Source: JBFWVD01 sp050246915
Lineage (GTDB): Bacteria; Actinomycetota; Acidimicrobiia; Acidimicrobiales; Ilumatobacteraceae
DNA length: 31,525 nt
NCBI GenBank assembly: GCA_050246915.1
Contig: JBFWVD010000056.1
Coordinates: 1 to 31,525 of the forward strand
Reading direction: 5' to 3'
Each line of letters starts with the position of its first letter. Position 1 is the first letter of the stretch. The notes below the pieces were generated by a model, which did no database searches, was not told where the DNA came from, and was given only the letters and a program-made list of their open reading frames with translations. This document shows, one piece after another, positions 28,608 through 31,525 of the stretch. Both the position numbers and the translations under genes were made by a program.

Positions 28608-30069
28608 ACCGATCGACGCGACGCGACACACCGAGCGCGATTGCGCTGATGCGTCGCATCTGCGGGGAGAAGTACTTGGCCCGCAGCAACTCGTCGGCGG
28701 CACGGCTCGGACCCTCGGCGAACGTCGGGTAGGCATGGACCGTCTGGGAGACGGTGGCGATCTTGGCGCCTGAGGCGATCCACGCGGTCATCTCGGCGAT
28801 CGTCTCGCCGGCGGCGTCACCGATGACGGTGGCTCCGACGATGCGGCCCTTGGGATCGCCGATCAGCTCGGCATAGCCGAACGCATCGCCATTGGCCACT
28901 GCTCGATCCAACGTGGCGTAGTCGAATCGCTGTACGACGGCGCGAGAGCCCCAACGCTGGCGTGCTCCTGGCTCGTCGAGCCCGACGCGTGCTACTTCCG
29001 GAGCGGTGAACGTGACGGCGGGGATGTGGTCGTAGCTGGCGCGCCGACGCATGGAGAAGAGCGCGTTGGTGACGACGATTCGTGCCTGGTATGCGGCCAC
29101 ATGGGTGAACGGCATGACGCCGGTGACGTCACCGGCGGCGAACACGTTGTCGGCGGTGGTGCGCAGCATGTCGTCGACGACGACGTAGCCGCGTTCATCC
29201 ACGCGAGCCCCGATGGCGTCGAGTCCGAGGTCGGCGGTGGTGGGACGGCGGCCGACCGACACCAGGATGTTGTCGAACGGGATTGTCGATTCGACTCCGT
29301 TGCTCATCACCATCAACTCGAAGCCGGCGCCATTGTCAGTGATGTCAACCCGGGTTGCGGTGGTGCTGGTTCGCACCTCGATGCCCTCACCGGCGAGGCG
29401 CTCGGTCAGCGCGGCGGCCACACGATCGGCTTCGCGCGGGAGCAGATGGGGCATCGATTCGACGATGGTGACCTTTGAACCGAGGCGAGCGAACGATTGC
29501 CCGAGTTCGCAGCCGATGGGGCCTCCGCCGAGTAAGACGAGGCGCGTCGGGAGCACCTCGAGGTCCCACACGGTGTCGCTGGTGAGCGGCGCGGCGGCGT
29601 CGAGGCCGTCGATGTGCGGAACGACAGGTCGTGAGCCGGTGGCGACGAGGGCACGGCGATAGCGCAGTTGGCTCGTGTTGCCGTCAGAACCATCGACTTC
29701 GATGGTGCCGTGACCGGTGAAGCGACCGTGACCGGTGAACACTTCGACCCCTACCTCGCGCAATCGATCGGGCGAATCGTGGGGCTCGATGATGCGTTGT
29801 GCCGCTCTCACCGACGCCATGACACGGGCCAGGTCGACGACCGGCGACACCGGATCGATGCCGTGGCGCGACGCGCTCGACATGGTGTGTGCCGTCGCCG
29901 CCGCGGCGATGAGGGCCTTGCTGGGCACACAGCCGGTCCACAGACAGTCGCCACCGACGCGATGCCGTTCGATCAATGCCACTCGTGCACCGACACCAGC
30001 GCCACCGAGCGCGGCGATGAGCGCGGCAGTCCCACCTCCGATGACGACGAGGTCGTAGGTCTTGGTCAT
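28588..30069 (-). CDS. FAD-dependent disulfide oxidoreductase, MerA/Lpd-like
   Basis: This 493-residue flavoprotein has the FAD site YDLVVIGGGTAAL, the redox pair in GGDCLWTGCVPSK (Cys 42 and 47), the NAD(P) site LVLLGGGPIGCELGQSFARLG, and the second FAD motif VFAAGDVTGVMPFTHVAAYQ. The C-terminal segment reads VHAYPTFAEG. The catalytic His of lipoamide dehydrogenase (HPT) is replaced by Tyr, and the vicinal C-terminal Cys pair of mercuric reductase is also missing. The substrate is therefore neither lipoamide nor, probably, Hg2+. ATG 30069 overlaps the ATPase stop. Similar enzymes are found next to, or fused with, TVP38 proteins, which fits this cluster. Confidence 0.87.
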   Translation of the reverse strand: MTKTYDLVVIGGGTAALIAALGGAGVGARVALIERHRVGGDCLWTGCVPSKALIAAAATAHTMSSASRHGIDPVSPVVDLARVMASVRAAQRIIEPHDSPDRLREVGVEVFTGHGRFTGHGTIEVDGSDGNTSQLRYRRALVATGSRPVVPHIDGLDAAAPLTSDTVWDLEVLPTRLVLLGGGPIGCELGQSFARLGSKVTIVESMPHLLPREADRVAAALTERLAGEGIEVRTSTTATRVDITDNGAGFELMVMSNGVESTIPFDNILVSVGRRPTTADLGLDAIGARVDERGYVVVDDMLRTTADNVFAAGDVTGVMPFTHVAAYQARIVVTNALFSMRRRASYDHIPAVTFTAPEVARVGLDEPGARQRWGSRAVVQRFDYATLDRAVANGDAFGYAELIGDPKGRIVGATVIGDAAGETIAEMTAWIASGAKIATVSQTVHAYPTFAEGPSRAADELLRAKYFSPQMRRISAIALGVSRRVDRFMRRGG

Positions 30070-31079
30070 GCGATGACTCCGAGGTGATCGTGCGTGCGAA
30101 CCGGCGTTGCCCCGAATGTCCACACCCGGGATGGGTCGATCTGAGCGTTGACGGTCTCTCCGGCGCACAGCGAGATGGCGTTCAGGGACACAGCGCTCTC
30201 GACGATGGCGACGATCGGTCCCCACGGGCTCTCCAGCGTTACCGATCGATGGGTGATCTTGTTCTCGACGGCCAGCACGGTCATGGCGATGTCACCCCGG
30301 CCCACGATGACGTGCTCGGGTCGGACGGTGAAGAGCGTGTCGTCGTTATGGCTGCCGTCGTGGAGCACGTTGGGATTGCCGGTGAGTGTGGCGATGGTCG
30401 GTGACGATGGCCGTTGCAGCACGTGGTCCGTTGCGGCGTGCTGCAGGAGCACACCGTCATCGATCACTGCGACGGTGTCGGCGAGGGCGACGACGTCGGT
30501 GATGTCGTGGGAGACCACGATCGTGGTGAGCCCGTGATGGGTGTGGACACGCGAGATCAGCGATCGCAGCTCGACGCGACGCGGTGCGTCGATTGCGCTC
30601 AGCGGTTCGTCGAGCAACAACACACCCGGTTGTGCGTTGAGCGCCCGGGCCAGCGCGACGCGCTGGCGCTCACCACCGGACAATCCGGTGATGTGCTCGT
30701 CGGCCGCGGCGACCAGCCCGACCTCGTCGAGCAGATCGAGGGCGCGTGACCGGCGCTGCGGGCGTGCCACCCCTTGAACCTTCTGGGCGTAGGCGACGTT
30801 GTCGACCACGGTCATGTTGTCGAACAGGCGCGGATCTTGGAAGAGCATGGCCACACCGCGGCGATGAGCCGGCAATCCGGTGGCGTCCTGCCCCCCGATG
30901 GTGATCGTTCCGTCGATCTCGGCCAGACCGGCGATGGCCCGCAGGAGGGACGACTTGCCAGCCCCTGATGCCCCGATGACCGCGCACAGCGTTCCTGCGT
31001 CAATGGTCATTGACACATCGCGCAGGACGGCGCGACGCCCCCCAAAGACGGTGATGTGGTCGAGTTCGACCGCGGTCAT
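30066..31079 (-). CDS. ABC transporter ATP-binding protein (YnjD-like)
   Basis: This 337-residue ATPase has a complete set of motifs: Walker A GASGAGKSS, the Q-loop LFQDPRLF, signature LSGGERQRVALARAL, Walker B VLLLDEPLSAID and the switch His in VVSHD. About 110 C-terminal residues form a TOBE-like regulatory domain (LFTVRPEHVIVGRG... VNAQIDPSRVW), as in MalK/PotA/FbpC-type ATPases. E. coli YnjD lacks so long a tail. ATG 31079 overlaps the stop of the binding-protein gene, and its own stop overlaps the FAD oxidoreductase start, so four functions are tied into one transcript. Import is expected because a binding protein is present. Confidence 0.92.
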   Translation of the reverse strand: MTAVELDHITVFGGRRAVLRDVSMTIDAGTLCAVIGASGAGKSSLLRAIAGLAEIDGTITIGGQDATGLPAHRRGVAMLFQDPRLFDNMTVVDNVAYAQKVQGVARPQRRSRALDLLDEVGLVAAADEHITGLSGGERQRVALARALNAQPGVLLLDEPLSAIDAPRRVELRSLISRVHTHHGLTTIVVSHDITDVVALADTVAVIDDGVLLQHAATDHVLQRPSSPTIATLTGNPNVLHDGSHNDDTLFTVRPEHVIVGRGDIAMTVLAVENKITHRSVTLESPWGPIVAIVESAVSLNAISLCAGETVNAQIDPSRVWTFGATPVRTHDHLGVIA

Positions 31080-31525
31080 CGTGCGATCTCGTCCTGCCAG
31101 CGCCGATCGATCTCGGGTACTTGCGCCGCGGGGAGCTCCACAAGTGACGAGCCGAACTGCTCGAGGCGATGGGGCGACGCCTTGGCTTGCGTGAACGCAG
31201 AGGCCGCCGAGCCGAGCCGGCTCAGGTCCAGCACCGTCGGTATGCCGACCCTGGTGAACTTCGCGGCCTGCAGCGCCGGCGACAGCATCAGATCGGCCAC
31301 CACCTGCGCGCCTTCGGGGCTCGACGCGTTGGACGGTATGGCCAGGAAGCTCACGTTCTGCAGGGTTCCGGGGGACATCACGTAGGGCCGCACCGTGTCG
31401 GGGAAGCTGCCGATGCTGACGGCGGTGTCGACGTAGTTCGGGTTGTAGCTCATGGCCAGATCCACCTCGCCGCTGCTGATCAGCCGCTCGAGCTCGGCCT
31501 CGTGCTTGGGGTACGTGTCCCCGTG
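31076..31525 (-). CDS. ABC transporter substrate-binding protein, C-terminal part (YnjB-like, partial)
   Basis: The frame is open to the right edge; the last ~149 residues are visible, beginning HGDTYPKHEAELERLISSGEVDLAMSYNP when read in from the edge. Such a segment, and VMSPGTLQNVSFLAIPSNASSPEGAQVVADLMLSP, is typical of family-1 extracellular solute-binding proteins, and the DLAMSYNP stretch resembles YnjB. The lipoprotein or secretion signal lies outside the window. It heads the transporter operon, and its stop overlaps the ATPase start (ATGA). Ligand unknown. Confidence 0.82.
   Translation of the reverse strand, partial: HGDTYPKHEAELERLISSGEVDLAMSYNPNYVDTAVSIGSFPDTVRPYVMSPGTLQNVSFLAIPSNASSPEGAQVVADLMLSPALQAAKFTRVGIPTVLDLSRLGSAASAFTQAKASPHRLEQFGSSLVELPAAQVPEIDRRWQDEIAR

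Noticed and set aside
1..31525. CRISPR array, tRNA, insertion sequence or prophage genes
   Set aside because: No regularly spaced repeats, tRNA-like cloverleaf, transposase or phage motifs were recognised on either strand.

Overview
The window looks like chromosomal DNA of a high-GC actinobacterium. It carries mycothione reductase, two mycoredoxin-like glutaredoxins, zinc-binding anti-sigma domains and many genes overlapping by ATGA or GTGA, all usual in mycothiol-producing Actinobacteria. Placement in or near the Acidimicrobiia is only an impression. I saw no rRNA, tRNA, CRISPR array, insertion sequence or phage gene.

Layout. 1-6.3 kb: the 3' end of an NRAMP metal transporter, a small membrane protein, a SnoaL-like protein, an acyl-CoA ligase divergent from a DHA2-type drug exporter coupled to its TetR regulator, and a short-chain dehydrogenase. 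6.5-8.8 kb: a SEC-C zinc-motif protein and a radical SAM protein. 8.8-10.8 kb: mycothione reductase translationally coupled to a mycoredoxin. 10.8-12.0 kb: mostly non-coding, with a decayed Crp/Fnr regulator. 12.0-13.4 kb: a MerR-type metal regulator divergent from a small membrane protein and a CopZ-like metallochaperone. 13.5-16.7 kb: patatin, a second mycoredoxin, a DUF3179 lipoprotein and DoxX. 16.8-18.2 kb: an ECF sigma factor flanked by two zinc anti-sigma proteins, plus NrtS. 18.2-20.0 kb: a peroxiredoxin-like protein and a thioredoxin, divergent from a 30-residue ORF and a stand-alone chemoreceptor signalling domain. 20.1-24.7 kb: a cupredoxin and a two-repeat lipoprotein, an HD-GYP/GGDEF protein and an AhpD-like protein. 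24.8-31.5 kb: a TetR regulator, a TVP38 membrane protein and a YnjBCD-like ABC transporter intermixed with an FAD disulfide oxidoreductase and a CDP-alcohol phosphotransferase.

The most interesting result is a regulon that can be read by eye. Twelve sites between 10.8 and 25.7 kb share one two-part motif: GGAAG-N16-GGGTT or GGAAT-N17-GGGTT. Each points at a gene start. The spacer is one base longer whenever the fifth base of the -35 element is T. The sites lie before the sigma factor itself, the divergent anti-sigma gene, the mycothione reductase leader, mycoredoxin 2, the thioredoxin, DoxX, DUF3179, patatin, the chemoreceptor-like unit, the lipoprotein/cupredoxin pair, the AhpD-like gene and TVP38. 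In six cases the start codon lies only 8-10 nt after the GTT, which predicts leaderless mRNAs. I infer that this ECF sigma directs a clustered thiol-redox and envelope stress regulon, with two zinc anti-sigma proteins that may sense different signals.

A second unit of interest is the mixed-strand TVP38 / FAD oxidoreductase / YnjBCD / CDP-alcohol phosphotransferase cluster. It resembles the gene content of the E. coli ydjXYZ-ynjABCDEF region and has no firmly known substrate. TVP38 links it to the sigma regulon through its promoter.
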